NCBI GenBank assembly: GCA_030549335.1
Contig: CM060195.1
Location: forward strand, 6,293,001 to 6,357,000
Direction: 5' to 3'
Length of the DNA: 64,000 nucleotides
Origin: Pontederia crassipes
Taxonomy: Eukaryota; Streptophyta; Magnoliopsida; Commelinales; Pontederiaceae
Shown here: in pieces, positions 12,621 through 26,024 of the stretch
Numbering within the stretch: the stretch's first letter is position 1
Layout of the letters: each line of letters begins with the position of its first letter
The notes under the pieces: model-generated
Database searches by the model: none
Told to the model about the DNA's origin: nothing
Seen by the model: only the letters and a program-made list of their open reading frames with translations
Program-made: the position numbers and the translations under genes

Positions 12621-13699
12621 CTCCCTTAACCTTAATATTTGCTTGTCCTCAAGCAATGTTCAAGGCAAAGCTAAAAAATCAAGAAGGTTAATAATCGTTT
12701 CCACCATGTTAGTCAATTACTTTTCTCCACACTAAATTTTATACATCGATCACCAAAACATCTTTTCTATCATTCCAATGACCCAACATTGTAGAATTTC
12801 TGAATATTTAAATTCATCCAAGTTCAATTCATGCAATAAAGCATACAATCTATCAAATAAGAGCATTAATATTGACAACATAAGTGCATATTGAACTTAT
12901 ACGTTTTCACTTTGAATTTTTCATTTTTCTCATTCACTTTTTTTTTTCTTTTTCATTCTTTTTTTATTTGGTACTCATGTGCTTCTCTATATTGCGTAAG
13001 TGGTCCATGTAAGAGACTTTTGAACGACGAATTTTAGACTGGTTGTCCTTAAGTCGTCAGGCAGTAATTTCCTTCGAATCTAACCATCAGGACACACCGA
13101 GGTTCTAAATAACACATTTATACTTCTTTATTTATGTTTCCTTTCTTTTTGTTGGGATCCAAATGACCCTTTTTTATCTTTTCTCTTTTTCTTATTTTCT
13201 TCTTTTTCTCTTTTTTTATAATAAGCTCAATAAGCACTTCAACAATGAGACAATTATTAAGACTAAAGAAAAATAAAAAAAATGAGCATGAATAAGAATT
13301 TGTTGTCCAAATATTCATAGTTCTACTTAGAAACATTGTCATAAATATTCAATATTAAGATGATAAATGATAAAATAATAGTGCTTTGAATTTTGCTAAT
13401 TAATAAGATGTCCTCGAATAACACTTGAAAATAAGAAAAATATTAAAACATGAAAAAGAAAGCTATAATTTTCAATAATGTATGATATTTTTTTGATAAT
13501 AGATAAAGCCAACATGTTAATAGTAGATAAAATATGGTGAGAATGTAAGCATGTAGTGCAATCTAAAAATATTGGCATGATGTATGAAAATGCAAACTCT
13601 CCCAAATTTGAACTTGATATTATCCTTAGTATTGAAAATTAGGTTAGAAAAGGAAATTATAAATTTGATAAAGAAAGACAACTAAGAAAATGAATAGGA
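12621..13699 (-). other. Non-coding interior of the gypsy remnant
   Basis: AT-rich with long T/C runs (12915-12970, 13180-13220). No protein similarity was seen. Such elements carry long non-coding DNA between pol and the 3' LTR, which fits. Confidence 0.35.
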
Positions 13700-14348
13700 A
13701 AAGATACAACCTGAACCTGATATGATATTGTTTGGTCGATGTAGAAGCTTTAGAGAGAAGCCACGTGATCTTTGTTGGTTTGTATAGTTCGGATGCCAAA
13801 AGTATGGCAGAGATGTCGAATGCTTCTTAATTTGTCATTCGATGCTTATTCACCATTTAATATCAAACTTGTATGTGTTGCCTCTATATCTCATAACACT
13901 TTCATTTGAATGTCACGGGGCTCTAGGCTTGTCTTCTTCCATGGAGTTAGGGGCCATTACAAGATGGTAACGATCGTGATTTGTTATCTTCTTCCTTCCG
14001 TTCTACGAGTTCTCTGAGGTTTATAAATGAGTTCACTATTGCAAATTGTGTTGCCCTGGTTCACGATCGTGACAAATCTCTCACGCCCTCGTGATAGGCA
14101 AATATACAACTTCACTATTTTTTCACTTTCTAATTTTGTTTTAACTCCGATTTCAGTGTTGGGTTTTCTCCTTTAACTTTGTAATTTATTTTTCTTGCTT
14201 CCCAGACAATAAAACACAATATTTGGGTAGATTTTCAATTTTATAAAATTAAACTAATTAAATCCATAAAATGATGCATGCGATAAGAAAATGAATCGAA
14301 ATAAGATGAAATGGCATGGCTAATAATATAGTGGATTTTGCATGCATC
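13700..14348 (-). repeat. Partial second LTR copy of the gypsy remnant
   Basis: The first 140 bp on the minus strand (14348 to about 14200) match the start of the LTR at 12620, including the word GATGCATGYGATAAGAAAAT. After that the similarity fades. With 11270-12620 it may bracket a heavily deleted element. Confidence 0.4.
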
Positions 14349-16485
14349 ACCATCCCTTATCGTGGTTTGATCAATCATGCCCCAGAGATACATGAAAGTG
14401 ATATAGTGTAATCCATAATAAAAGTTAAAAAGATCGTCTAGAAGGAAGAGAGAAAATGTTAAGTAAAAAAAAAATTATTTGATTCTTTGTCTATTTATGA
14501 AATGATTAAAGTTAAATTGCTCTATTAACTAATCGTATCCATTTGTATTATCTTATATACTGAACGTCAGTGCTAATAAAAATTCCATTGTAGTTGAAAC
14601 AAAGTTCGTGATGATATAAAGTGCACATGGGATCAACTCATTAAGACTTTTTATTTAGAGTAATAGTTATTTAAAAGTTAGTTAGCCTTTGGAGGACTAA
14701 TAGGAAAAGATAGATAGAAAGTTAAGAACCTTTCATACTATGATATGAAAGATAGAAAGTTGTTCCACATTATTTGTAAGAAAGACCCAAAAGAAAGAGG
14801 TTATAGGTAATGCGGTCTAAAATAAACTCAATTGTCACATGATAGGAGAATGAAATTTTGGTGCATTATAAAATATCAATAAGATTATATAGAAACCAAT
14901 ATATGCTTCCATATTAATGGTATATCACATGAATTTATCATGAAAAATGATACTAAGTTTATCAATTAATTATTTGTTTATGATATGCAAATTACCAAAA
15001 TGCCTAGTAAAAAAACCATAAAGAGATTCTAACATGTCATCAAATTATTCTACATATATTTATGATAAGAAAATTTATTTAGAATGCATGAGTTTCTAAA
15101 TTACTTTTGTTATTTATTTTATATAATGTGCACGAGTTGAAAAATGCATCATTAAAATCAGCACTTTTGATCCGCGATCCGTCATTAAAAAATGCATCCA
15201 TGGTCAAACTACATCTAGAGAGAAATTCCTCTCTCTCCTCTTCCTCTCTATGATATCGAGCAACTGCGGTGTCGACAATCAATGGCGGGGGCGGCCATGA
15301 ATTGGTGGTCCAAATCGTAGAGCCCAAAGGGAGATGGGGAGGGAGAGAGAGAGGAATGAGGGAGGGAGGGAGGATGAAAGTTATCGAAAAATAATTAATA
15401 AAAGTATGTGTAAAGTCGCTTGACATACGTTTTACACAAAAACAATATTTTAATATTTGGACTGGTGATCAATTGATTTAGTAATTGAACTGAGTCATGG
15501 TTAGATTAGTCGATAGGGTTTAACCAGATTCGATCAGATTTTGTTAAAATAGTGTTATTTATAATGTATAACATAACAAGTACTATTGATATATTGTATA
15601 GAAAATGTTGATAAATAACTAATAATAAAATACTAACATCAATGCACTTTTTATTTTATTTTAAAAAGTAATAATAATGATAAAAAATGACTCCAACCTG
15701 TTATTATTATGTTTTTATTTATCATTTAATAATATTAATTTCGATTTGTTATAAGTCACTTATTTTTAATCCTTTTCCTTTTTAATGCTACCTTTTATTT
15801 CAATTCCATTTATTTTAAATCTTTCCTATACTTTTCTTTTAAATTTTTCTCTTTCTTTTTATTAATACTACTTTTCATTTCACCGCGGATTCAAAATTCT
15901 CTTTTTCATTCATCATTAACCATTAATTTCTCCATATACTACTCTCTCACCATTAATTCTTTGCTTTACTTCCTTTTAATACTATTTTTCATTTCAGATT
16001 CAAATAAGCTGGGTCCGAGAAGAAAAAGCTGATAAATTGGAACAATGAATGTACTATTTTGCCCTTAGAATATACATATATTTTCTTCACATATTATTTC
16101 TATTATAATATTACAAACTTTTTGATCATTTAATTAAAAGAATAACTTATAAGTTTTTTATTACCAAACATATAACTGCTTATTTTTTAAAATCAACTTT
16201 ATTCATTAAACTACTTATCAACATTTTAACCTATCAACTATTTTATATCAACTAAGTCAAATGGACACTTAATTAAGCATGGATATAAAAAGAAATATAG
16301 TTAAATGATTATAAAATAAAAATGAGAAAATAATAAGATAAGGTAGAAAAAAATAATATATTTGAATATGGATAAAATTGGAAAAAAATATAAAACACTA
16401 ATATCTAATTGTAGTAGAAGTAAATTTTCAATATTTTCATCATTTATCAAACAAAAAAAAATAATGTTTGAACTATTAAATACTA
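14349..16485. other. Intergenic, AT-rich
   Basis: No gene. A 115-codon minus-strand frame at 15079-15426 lies in a GA-rich patch (15330-15375) and looks like chance. Bases 15402-15440 resemble the right inverted repeat of the MITE at 17576-17949, suggesting a third, broken copy. Confidence 0.35.
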
Positions 16486-16493
16486 CTTGAAAC

Positions 16494-17477
16494 CAATGTT
16501 ATTAAAACTGGACCAGACCAGTCGGTTCAATCACGAACCGACACTTGGTCCGGTCCGATTTGATAGCAATTAGTAATTGAACAGGCCAAAATCTGATTGA
16601 ACCAAAAAAATAGGTGAATCGGCGAACCGGCCAAGAACGGGTTCAGAATTTTTTTTCAAAAGATAATTTAAATGGAAAGAAGTTACAAACATGGAAGGGA
16701 ATTAAAAAAAAATAGAGGGAAGAGTTAAAACAAAATTAGGAAGGGAAAATAAACATAGAAAGATAATTAATAGGGAGAGAAAATTATAATTGAACAAAAC
16801 TAGAAAGGGAAAAATAAATGTAGAAAGATAATCAATAGGGGAGAGAAAATAATAATTGAAGAAAATGAATGATTAGAGGAGATGATTAGGGGATAAGAAT
16901 TTGAAATTAAAGAAAAATGAAAAATTCAGTGGAGAAGAAATAAAGAATGAAGAAAATAAATTAAATAAGCTAACAAAATAAAAATATTAATGATTTGGGA
17001 TAAAATATATTAATATCATATCACTATAACTATATTATAATAATAATGTTTGAATAAGTATTAAGTTTTTTAAATATAATAAGTAATCAGAAAAAAGAAT
17101 AAATTTGAAAAAAAAGAGATACACAAAATGAAAGAAAAAAGGATGAATAAATGAAAATAAATACGAGCCAACAATTTTAAAAGTTAATTAGATTTAAATA
17201 AATTAGTATATAATCACAAATACTACATAAATAAAAATATAATAATGTATCAATTATGATAACTTAAGACAGATTAAATTTATAGAATATAATAAATAAT
17301 AATTTTATACCAATTTATTATTATTAGTATTAGTATGATATATTATATAATATATTAATTGTGATATATATTAAAAATTAATATATATAATATTATTTTA
17401 ATAAAATATGGTTCAATCCGATCGGACCCGTCCAACCACGACCCGGTAAGAAGTCCGTCCCAGTTCTGAAAATATTG
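16494..17477. mobile_element. Short hAT-like element with CAATG termini
   Basis: It is bounded by a perfect 8-bp duplication, CTTGAAAC (16486-16493 and 17478-17485), the size made by hAT transposases. The ends are inverted: CAATGTTATTAAAACTGG at the left, and on the other strand CAATATTTTCAGAACTGG at the right. GC-rich subterminal blocks with GGTCCGGTCCG and CGATCGGACCCG flank a very AT-rich middle. There is no coding capacity, so it is non-autonomous. Confidence 0.82.
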
Positions 17478-17534
17478 CTTGAAACGTCAATTTTAATGTT
17501 ACCAAAGATACTCTTAATGACACCTAGGTTAAAA

Positions 17535-17537
<3 letters not shown>

Positions 17538-17575
<38 letters not shown>
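17538..17575. repeat. (AT)n microsatellite
   Basis: A TA repeat of about 38 bp directly adjoining the MITE; it may have been the insertion target. Confidence 0.9.
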
Positions 17576-17578
<3 letters not shown>

Positions 17579-17949
17579 TTTAACGAGCGTGTGAAGCACC
17601 TTCCATGTGAAGTATGCGTAAAGCGGCTTTAGAGATACTTTTGTTTATTTTTTTCGACATCTTTCTTCATTGGTAATTTAGAGGATCATTGTGGATAACA
17701 AATATATGATTCAAATCATTAATAATAACTTTTTTCATCATTTTTGAGTTTTGACGAACTTCTGCACATTATTATCCGTCATAATGGATATAATCATTTT
17801 ATATAACTTCTAATCTTATAAAATTATTTTTCATTATCATGTATGATCCTTTAAGCTACTAGTAAAGAAAGATATTAAAAAAAAAATAAAAAATATGTCT
17901 AAAGCCGTTTGACACGTGCTTTACATCGAAAGCGTTTCATATGCTCATT
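17576..17949. mobile_element. MITE with about 50-bp terminal inverted repeats
   Basis: The left end has GAGCGTGTGAAGC (from 17586) leading to AAGCGGCTTTAGA. The right end, read on the other strand, has GAGCATATGAAACGC leading to AAACGGCTTTAGA. The inverted repeats are about 50 bp long and imperfect. Both ends abut TA-repeat DNA. No coding capacity. Confidence 0.7.
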
Positions 17950-17959
17950 TTTTCATATA

Positions 17960-18248
17960 TATATATGATTTAATAAGTGTGTGAAGCGGCTTTAGACATA
18001 CTTTTGTTTATTTTGTTTTCGATATTTTTCTTCATTAATAATTTAGAAGGTCATTGTGGATAACAAATATATGATTCAAATCATTAACAATAATTATTTT
18101 TCATCATTTTTTGAATTTTAACGAACTTCTGCATATTCTATCATAATGGATATAAGTATTTTATATAACTTCTAATCTTATAAAACAATTTTTTATTATC
18201 ATAAATGATTATTTAAGTTATTAATAAAAAAGATATTTTTTTGGGAAA
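17960..18248. repeat. Partial direct copy of the MITE
   Basis: It repeats 17576-17880 at an offset of about 362 bp: GTGTGAAGCGGCTTTAGACATACTTTTG, then GTGGATAACAAATATATGA and the rest. It lacks about 30 bp of the left terminus and the right inverted repeat. It ends about 145 bp before the DUF155 start codon. Confidence 0.75.
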
Positions 18249-18393
18249 AAATTGTACGATGCTTCTTTTATAATTTTATTTGAACAACTATTCATAGCCC
18301 ATCTTGTGCCACAAGTATCCGGAGGAACCCTTCTGCAACGCGCCCTCTACCGCAGTTCTACTCTCCATCGTCTTGGCAATGTGAACCCCATCG

Positions 18394-21300
18394 ATGGAGG
18401 TCTGGCGAAGCAGCTACTACTCCGTCGAGAGGCACCTCAACGCAATGCTCTTCTCCACCACTACCTCTGCCCAGCACCGCCCTCTGCTCTTCCACCGCCG
18501 CCGCTTCCTCCGAAACCCCGTGCCCCCTTCTTCCGTCCGCCCTCCACCCCACGTCGCCATCTCTGGAGGTCCCCACCGGAGCCACTCTCCCATTTATTCC
18601 TTCCTCCTCCGCTGCCCCCGTCTTCCCGTCGATGCCGTTCGGCGTCCGCCAGCGAGGTTCTTCTCTTGCTGTGCCTTCTCGAATCAGGATGCGGAGTTGC
18701 GGGGGGATCATCATCAGCTAGCGTCCTGCTCCGATGACGAGTACCAGGAGCATCTTCTTGAGGTCCAGCAGGAGAAGCAGAACCGCTTTATCCCCGTCAA
18801 GGCCTTCTTCCTCTGCACCAGGTAACTATCTATCAGTTGATGGCTTGATGCCCTTGCATTCTTATCCTTTTGGAGCGGTTGTTAAATTGACTAGATGGTG
18901 TTTGTTGGGATGCTTTTTTCTCTATTAAATAATTTGGGGTGTTTGGTGGATGGAAACTTGCAGTATTGATTTGAGGAGCTTGCAGGCCCAAAATGCATTC
19001 AATGTGATCCCACCTGCCTCGCGGGCAACCAATTACGTCGTTCTCAGATATTACGATGCCAAGGGCGATCTTCATGTATGCTATCTTCATGGCTGGTATT
19101 TGCATATTGCTCTTTAGAATATTTTAGTTCACCGAGGCCAGTAACGAAATTGTTCAGGATGACCCAACTTTGTATCATTCTATACATTAGTTACATCTTA
19201 AGCTTCTTCCATGCCATGTTCAAAAGGTAATGGCGGTTGCTATAAACAGATTCCTAATAGTTAACTGAGAGGAGGTCAACTCCAGTAACTTTTCTTGTTT
19301 CTCGTGACATAGCAATGCTCTAATTTGCTGGAACTGACGTAAGACATAATAATTATATGATAGTTATTCTTAAATGCTTATTGCTTATTTGGGTGTTTTA
19401 ACATTTTATGCGCATTTGATTTCTTTAACTATGCCCTCTTCAATGTATCTGTCTTATAGATCGTCAAAGGAATGCTTCTGAAGGACTTATATTTATATGT
19501 CACGTGGGTATTTTGATTTTTTTTCATTAGGTCTTTCTTTTGGTGGGCCTTCATGGCTATTTTAATTCTTCATCAGTTGCGCGTAAATTGTATTTTCCGA
19601 TTCTGTCGTTTAGGGCTCACGAAAAGACATCATGTAGTCTTTCTCAAAAACAGACATCATGTACTTCCAAGAATCTTGGTGCTTAGAGTAGTTTATGCTA
19701 TGTCTAGTCATCCTAATTACAAGTCTCATGCCTTGATTTTGAGAAATATCAATCTTTTCCCCATTGAAATCAAAACAAACATAGTATTACATATTCGTAT
19801 ATTTCTTTGGAATTTCAAACCATGACTTTCATAATCTTGGCTGAAGAGATGTTTTAACAATGGAGGGGGATCTTTAAATAAAGGGATCTTCACATGACCT
19901 TCCAAACAATGTAATGAGAACTTTGAAATTGATACCTTTCTTCTTGTTCTTTCTTCATATCACAATAGAGCATCACAATACTGGCATGTGTATATGAGAG
20001 GTCCAAGATGTCAAACTTTCATAAATTGTCAGCAAAATATAAAGCGTGACAAGATTTATGTGATTTTCCTCTTGAACGTCTTGCATCATGCTTGAGGAAG
20101 GTTGTGCATTCTCATGTCCTTATTTTTGAAGAAAAAATACTTATTTCATGAACCATACACTGACATAACTCCAATTACAAAAACATAGCAATTACGTATG
20201 GTGTGGATCGAATTTTGGTTGTAATAACATAACTTTTCAAAGGCTCCCCTAAAACTAGAACCCATCAATGCATTTACTTCTTGAAGGGTTAGTTAGTATA
20301 ACTATATAACATAACTAATAATAGAGAGTATGAAAGTGTAAGTTCTAAGTACCACTATTCTTGTAGTTAGCCAATATCTTTTCACTTAATACAAAGTGGT
20401 ATCTGATCACATTCTCTCATGCATCTACTTAGAACTTACATATATTAAACAAATTGAATGTATGTGTTTCCTATTCACCAAATATTTTAAGCACATAAAA
20501 TTCTATGATAATTTTGTCTATTTGGTTTTATTTGTAACATGAGACATTTTTTATCCAGTGAACATGTTAATTACGATAACTCCGCCTATGTTTTATAGCC
20601 GGTCCCAAGCCCGGATAAAGGAGGAGGGTTGTGTTAGGCCCCGACAGCCAGCGTAAAACCCTGTCGAATCTCATGAACATGGATCAACGAAGTCGTATGA
20701 TCCATGTAGCCGACCCCACCTAGTGGGATAAGGTTTTGTTGTTGTTGAACATGTTAATTACGATGTCTTAACTTTTGTTTTACCTTGTTTAAATCCTCTT
20801 TACAAAATGGTCTTTGTTCATGGAGTTGTTTTGTGTCCTTTCTTGGTGCACTTGTGATGTATTCTTGAGGTGATTCAGTCTAATTACCATTGGTGGAGTT
20901 GTATTCAATGTCATCATGTAACAGTGCTAGTTTTTCTTGCTTAAAGTCAAGTGTTATTTCCCTTTCAAAAAAAAAAATCAAGTGTTATTTTAATTATGTT
21001 CTTTATGTTAATACTGATGAGTTTGGAACAGGAATTTCTTAAGGTCATTGTATTTTGATATGTTTTCTCAGCTTAATGGTTATGAGATTTACTCTGGATA
21101 GGGAACATTCTATAACAGTATTCTTTCCATTTCAGATTGCGGAGAGTGGCTTTGCAAGCGAGAGTAACTGCCATTATATGGTAGTGTTTCAATATGGTTC
21201 TGTTGTCTTGTTCAATGTTTCTGATCATGAGGCAGATGGATACCTGAAGATTATTGAAAAACATGCATCAGGTTTGCTTCCAGAGATGAGAAGAGATGGT

Positions 21301-24155
21301 AAGCAGTTCTAGGTCATTTCTTTTTGTTGCATTCTTTTGAGGAATATGATACTAAATTAGTGATGAAAAAATTTAGATTTGAATGGATTGCATAACATAA
21401 AAATAGAATCAGAATGTACATTTTGCCATTGCTTATGACTTTTAAATTGTGTTCATCCCATCAACTGTTTAATGGTTTCTCTTGTTTTGCTATGTCATTG
21501 TACTCCAAACTTATTAATTAGCTAATGGTTGCATGCAAGTCTCATCTCTTGTCATTTAGACATCTCAAATGCTGAATTGGTCTTTAGTCTGCATCTTGCA
21601 GGATATCCTTACATGATCAAATGTGTGTAATTGTGGCATCGCCAGTAAAATTAAACAGAGGCAGAGAAAATTTGTTATTGATCTATTAGTTGGCTGTTCT
21701 AATCCTATTAGTATCGGTAGATTATGTTCAGCTCCCTGAAAATATACTGTGTGGTTTTCTGAAATTGCAATTGTTAGGCTTCATATCATAGCCAATGTTT
21801 AAGAAAAGGAATACCGTAAATTTGGATTTATGGTCGAGATATACAACAACAAAGCCTTATCCCACTAGGTGGGGTCGGCTACATGGATCATACGATGCCC
21901 GATCCATGTTCATGAGATTCGACAGGGTTTTACGCTGGCTGTCGGGGCCTAACACAACCCTCCTCCTTTATCTTGGCTTGGGACCGGCTATAAAACATAG
22001 GCTTAGAAATTAAAACTCAATATTCTATGTTTTTATAATTATAAGTTCTATGTCCACAAGAAGAAAAAAGAATTGCAAGTTGTAGACCATGTTTCCTTTT
22101 CGGTCATTTGGGTTAATGTAGAAAGAGTTATTCATTAGTTTGGGTGCCTTATGCTAGCAACTGTTATTGAAAGTGCGAAGTTAACATACAAATGTCATTG
22201 GAAGTACCAAGTTTGATGCCAGATTATGGTTCATAGTTCATACATTAAGAATCAGTTATTAAGTGCTAGGAGGCGTTGTTCTCATATTTCCATGCAGTCA
22301 CATAAACTTTAGACTTTTGTGCAACCAATACATAGCAAAAATTATGCTAAGGTGGCATGGTTCTCTTATTCCCATGCAGTCACATAAGTTGTACACATAA
22401 AGTACATGCCATATTTTAACATTTCCTTTCTTTAATAAAGAATTGAGAGTTATTCGTTGATTTATTTGCTTATGTTTGAGGGACAAGGACCTTTTTTGTT
22501 ATGCAGGAGACTTGTTTAGCTATTTATTGAGTTGACTAGGTAGGCTTATGTCATTGTAATTTATGTATCTTATTCCTAGATATTTACTTGATCTTAGTTA
22601 AATTTACACATAATGATTTGAAATATTGTTTCAGATTACGCGGTAGTTGAAAAGCCAACTTTGGAGACTTGGATGCAAGGTGGATTGGATTACATAATGC
22701 TCAGAACATTGAGCATAGATGGTATTCGCACCATTGGTAGCGTTCTTGGACAAAGTATTGCTCTGGACTATTATATCCGCCAGGTATGTATGTTCCTTAC
22801 TTTTTTTTTCTAAATTCAATTTTAAAAAGATCTTTCCTGAAATGCAAAGTTACAATAAAAATGGGAAGTTTATACATGCCTTTTCTAGGTTGATGGTATG
22901 GTGGCAGAGTTCACAGGCATCAACCGACATATGGAGAAAACTGGTACCTTTACCATGAAAAGGAAAAAACTTTTCCAGTTAGTTGGAAAAGCAAATTCTA
23001 ATTTGGCTGATGTCATTCTCAAACTTGGTCTTTTTGAAAGGTAATACTGATGTTAGGGGATACCGCAGTTTCTTTGCCCTTTAGACCTTAACAAGTGTCT
23101 AATTCTTCTTGAAGTTTACTTATTATTATTTTTTATGCAAGTGAAAATTTGGTTGACTGTGGCAGTTGTGGCTTCTCTTTTTGCTTGAATATATGTTTTT
23201 CTTTGTTATGTCTAAAAAAGCTACTTTTCTTGGCGTTTGATTCATGTTTGCGAGTATATGATTTGAGTTCGTTTCTCCTGTCTATGGTTATTGCAACTGT
23301 GGGCAGTTACCTCAATGCTCTTATGCTTTGTATTGACTCATTACATATCAGTTAGTTTTTGAAAACATGGTCTCAAGGTTCATTAAACTAGTACGCCTTT
23401 GAGTGCGATAAAAATATTTGACAAGGTACATATATTCTTATGAGGTTGGTGTCCAGTATATTAGTTGCCCATATTAGAAGAATTGACTGGAGCAGGAAGA
23501 TTGATAATACAGGAGCTCAATATTGAGTTATGGATCATGACTGCATTGGCCGTTCATATACCAATCTTGTATAGGAATGGCTAAATGACAGATGCAAATA
23601 TGCAATCCTGAATCAAGGAGATTCTGCTAAGATGGACCTAGGTGATACCAGTTGTTGTGTTAAAGTTTTTGAGCAATTTTCTTTTCTATCTTGCTTTTGC
23701 TTCATCTTGTAAATCTGTACCTGACGATTGTTCATTTGCAGGTCTGATATTGCCTGGAAGAATGCCAACTATGCACAGATATGGGAGTATCTTCGGGATG
23801 AATATGAGCTGACACAGAGATTTGGTAACCTCGATTTTAAGTTGAAATTTGTTGAGGTATATTTGATATGTTCCCTACAAGTTCCATATGTTCTCTCCTA
23901 AATTGTTGAATCTTGCTTTACCTATTTAATTTTTGCTGAGATCCTGAGATGTCTCTTCTGCAGCACAATATCCGTTTCCTTCAGGAAATTCTGCAGAACA
24001 GGCGATCAGATCTTCTGGAATGGCTGATCATCCTTTTGATTTGTGCTGAGATCCTCCTGACTATTTATAAGGACTTTTTTCATGGATCTTCTCTAAGTAA
24101 GAAAATAAGTGCCCAGGAAAGCAGTGTACAAAGTTCCATTGAATTTGATAGTTAG
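18394..24155 (+). CDS. DUF155/RMD1-family mitochondrial protein, RETARDED ROOT GROWTH-like
   Basis: Seven exons join in frame to 436 codons: 18394-18821, 18964-19075, 21136-21298, 22635-22783, 22889-23040, 23742-23856 and 23964-24155. All introns are GT-AG. The family (DUF155, yeast Rmd1/Sif2; plant RRG and RRL) comprises inner-membrane or mitochondrial proteins needed for normal mitochondrial translation or growth; the biochemical role is poorly defined. The N-terminus is rich in Arg, Ser and Pro and poor in acids, as in a mitochondrial targeting peptide. The conserved region begins IPVKAFFLCTSIDL (about residue 134) and includes PPASRATNYVVLRY, VVFQYGSVVLFNV, QSIALDYYIRQVD and IWEYLRDEYELTQRF. 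It ends in a membrane segment, LIILLICAEILLTIY, near residue 400. Length is slightly above the plant relatives I know. A second Met at 18442 is an alternative start. The family call is firm; the choice between RRG and RRL is not. Confidence 0.9.
20578..20745 (+). mobile_element. SINE (Au-like 3' end) in DUF155 intron 2
   Basis: 168 bp, flanked by a 19-bp perfect direct repeat, TGAACATGTTAATTACGAT (20559-20577 and 20746-20764), as left by LINE-driven retroposition. The 3' end TAGTGGGATAAGG followed by TTGTTGTTG resembles plant Au-type SINEs. A weak polymerase III B-box-like word, TGTCGAATCTC, lies inside. Confidence 0.85.
21844..22003 (-). mobile_element. Second copy of the same SINE, inverted, in intron 3
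   Basis: It runs from CAACAACAAAGCCTTATCCC to GGCTATAAAACATAGGC and is about 90% or more identical to the reverse complement of 20578-20745. No clear target duplication was found. It lies between DUF155 exons 3 and 4. Confidence 0.85.
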
Positions 24156-25254
24156 CCCCCTTTGTTTTGGTTTCTCCATCACCCCTTGATATCATAAAAA
24201 AATATGAAGCCATTAAGGTTTCTGCCTTCGCTATCTTCTATCTTCTCTTTTTATTTATTATTGTTTGGGGAAAGGAGAATACGTCGAACAAAAAAAAAAA
24301 AAAATTCATACATTCGAATACACCATCAATTGATTGATTTACATCATGATGGATTTTGATTTCATGTTGTAGAGCCATTTTGCACGCCCATGCTTTTAAA
24401 TTTTTTTTTTGTTTATTTCTAACTTCGACTTAGATGTCAGATGGCCGAATAAAGGGGCTCCTTGCGACGTCTTTCAAACTCTACCGTAATAAAAATAGTA
24501 CACTACATGTTGGGATGGAGTAGTAATTAGAAGATATCAAATTTAAATTCTTGTGAAGTATAGAAAACTTTTGTTGAAAATTTTATTTGTCAATGTGTAA
24601 CTTATGAACAATACGCACTACTTTCTCATGCACTAAGAACGATAACTCGAAAGAAAAAAAAGTAGCAGCCCGCGGATGAGAATAATAAGATCGTAAATCT
24701 TTGATGGATGTCGAATGTGATGTCATTCCCGCCAATCATCCTGCCCTAGCAAAGAGCTACTTATCCTGCCTTAATAGTGGTGGTTTTGGTCATACGAAAA
24801 GAGACGTTGCGAAGAAGAATACACAGCATGACAAAGTTTTATAGTCTAGTGGATCGGGCAGCCAAAATTCTTGTACAAAATGGATTACTCAACCCATGAT
24901 TTGAAATGAAAATGTAACATAAAAGTCTATGACAAGGATTCCCAAAACCGTATTTGATCTCAGATCGTTACTAAGACCATTAAATTGTGGGGAAACTAAA
25001 TATGTTGTTGCAACATATACATTGCAAATTTTCTGAGGAAACTTACAACTAATTTCGATTAAAAAAAACTACAATTTTATTTTAAACCAAAATTAAGAAC
25101 ATATAATATATTACTAAAAAAATATGCTTTATTCAGAAAGCTCATTAAATTAAATTATTATGTAAAAACATTCACCTAAATTATTATAAATAAATTTCTC
25201 CATTGAATCTAAAGGTGTTAAAAAAATTGACCAACTCCATAAACCTAACTATTT
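24156..25254. other. DUF155 3' flank and intergenic DNA
   Basis: The 3' untranslated region should lie in the first few hundred bases. A 16-bp A run lies at 24289-24304. No clear polyadenylation hexamer was picked and no other gene is seen. A short block at about 25170-25225 recurs at 26085-26140 and marks the duplicated LINE tail. Confidence 0.4.
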
Positions 25255-25794
25255 AATAAAATAAAAATTAGGAGCCCAATTGAATTTTGTGCCTCAGTGA
25301 GTTCGTAAGGAGGGGCTACCAGCTTGTTAAGGTCCAACGAAAGGATGGGCAGGTGTAAGGGAGTTGGGTGATGCCTAGCATCCAACTCTAGGATGTTACT
25401 CTAACATATTTGTTCCATGCAAACTCCTATCCTTTGAGTGCACCCCATAATTCTTGCTTCCTAAGCATTGCAGAAGTTACATATTCATTTTTTTCTCACC
25501 ATTTTTTATAGCCCTCCGATGCTAGCCAATATTTTGCCATGGGAAAATTAACTAATGATCCGTTCTTGTTGCATTTAATCCAATTGGGGTGGTGGGTGCA
25601 ATTTAATGTATTTCCGGTGCAGACCCTTCTCTCCGATTGAACTTGCCCAAGAGCAAAGCTTCTTGCCGTGATCTTTGCTTCTACTTTTGGAGTTTTTCTT
25701 GAGGTTCTCTCGAAGAATTCACAATTGCACTAATTCGGTAGCATCCCTCCACCTTTAGCAAAGAGAGTCAACTATTAGGATCCTTGTTCTTTTT
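25255..25794 (-). pseudogene. LINE RNase H segment, downstream duplicate
   Basis: On the minus strand it encodes NWIKCNKNGSL, then AMLRKQELWGALKG and EFAWNKYV, matching the start (W-x-K-x-N-x-DG) and the AELW block of plant L1 RNase H domains. Stops and shifts occur throughout. It parallels 26510-27155 in order and content, so it is a second copy of the same LINE tail. Confidence 0.6.
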
Positions 25795-26024
25795 GAGGTG
25801 TTTGGTACGGAATGAAAATGAGAATAAGATACTTGTTCTTTGCTTTTCATCCAAACACCGTTTTAAAGATTGTATGAGAACTATTCGTCATCATTGTAAG
25901 AACAAGACAAAGTACAAATATTTTTGTTCTTGTTCCCTCCCATAACAAGCTTGTTCCCATTTAAAAACGTTTTGAAAATAAAATTATTTGTTCTCAGATC
26001 CAATGGTCCATACCAAACACTCCC
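25795..26024. mobile_element. Tourist-like MITE
   Basis: 230 bp. The left end GAGGTGTTTGGTACGG and the right end, on the other strand, GGGAGTGTTTGGTATGG are inverted repeats. Flanking TTT on each side is compatible with a decayed 3-bp duplication. Non-coding. Confidence 0.65.

Noticed and set aside
18358..18825. Several long open frames overlapping DUF155 exon 1 in other frames and on the minus strand
   Set aside because: They overlap the GC-rich first exon. Only the frame starting at 18394 splices in frame to conserved DUF155 exons.
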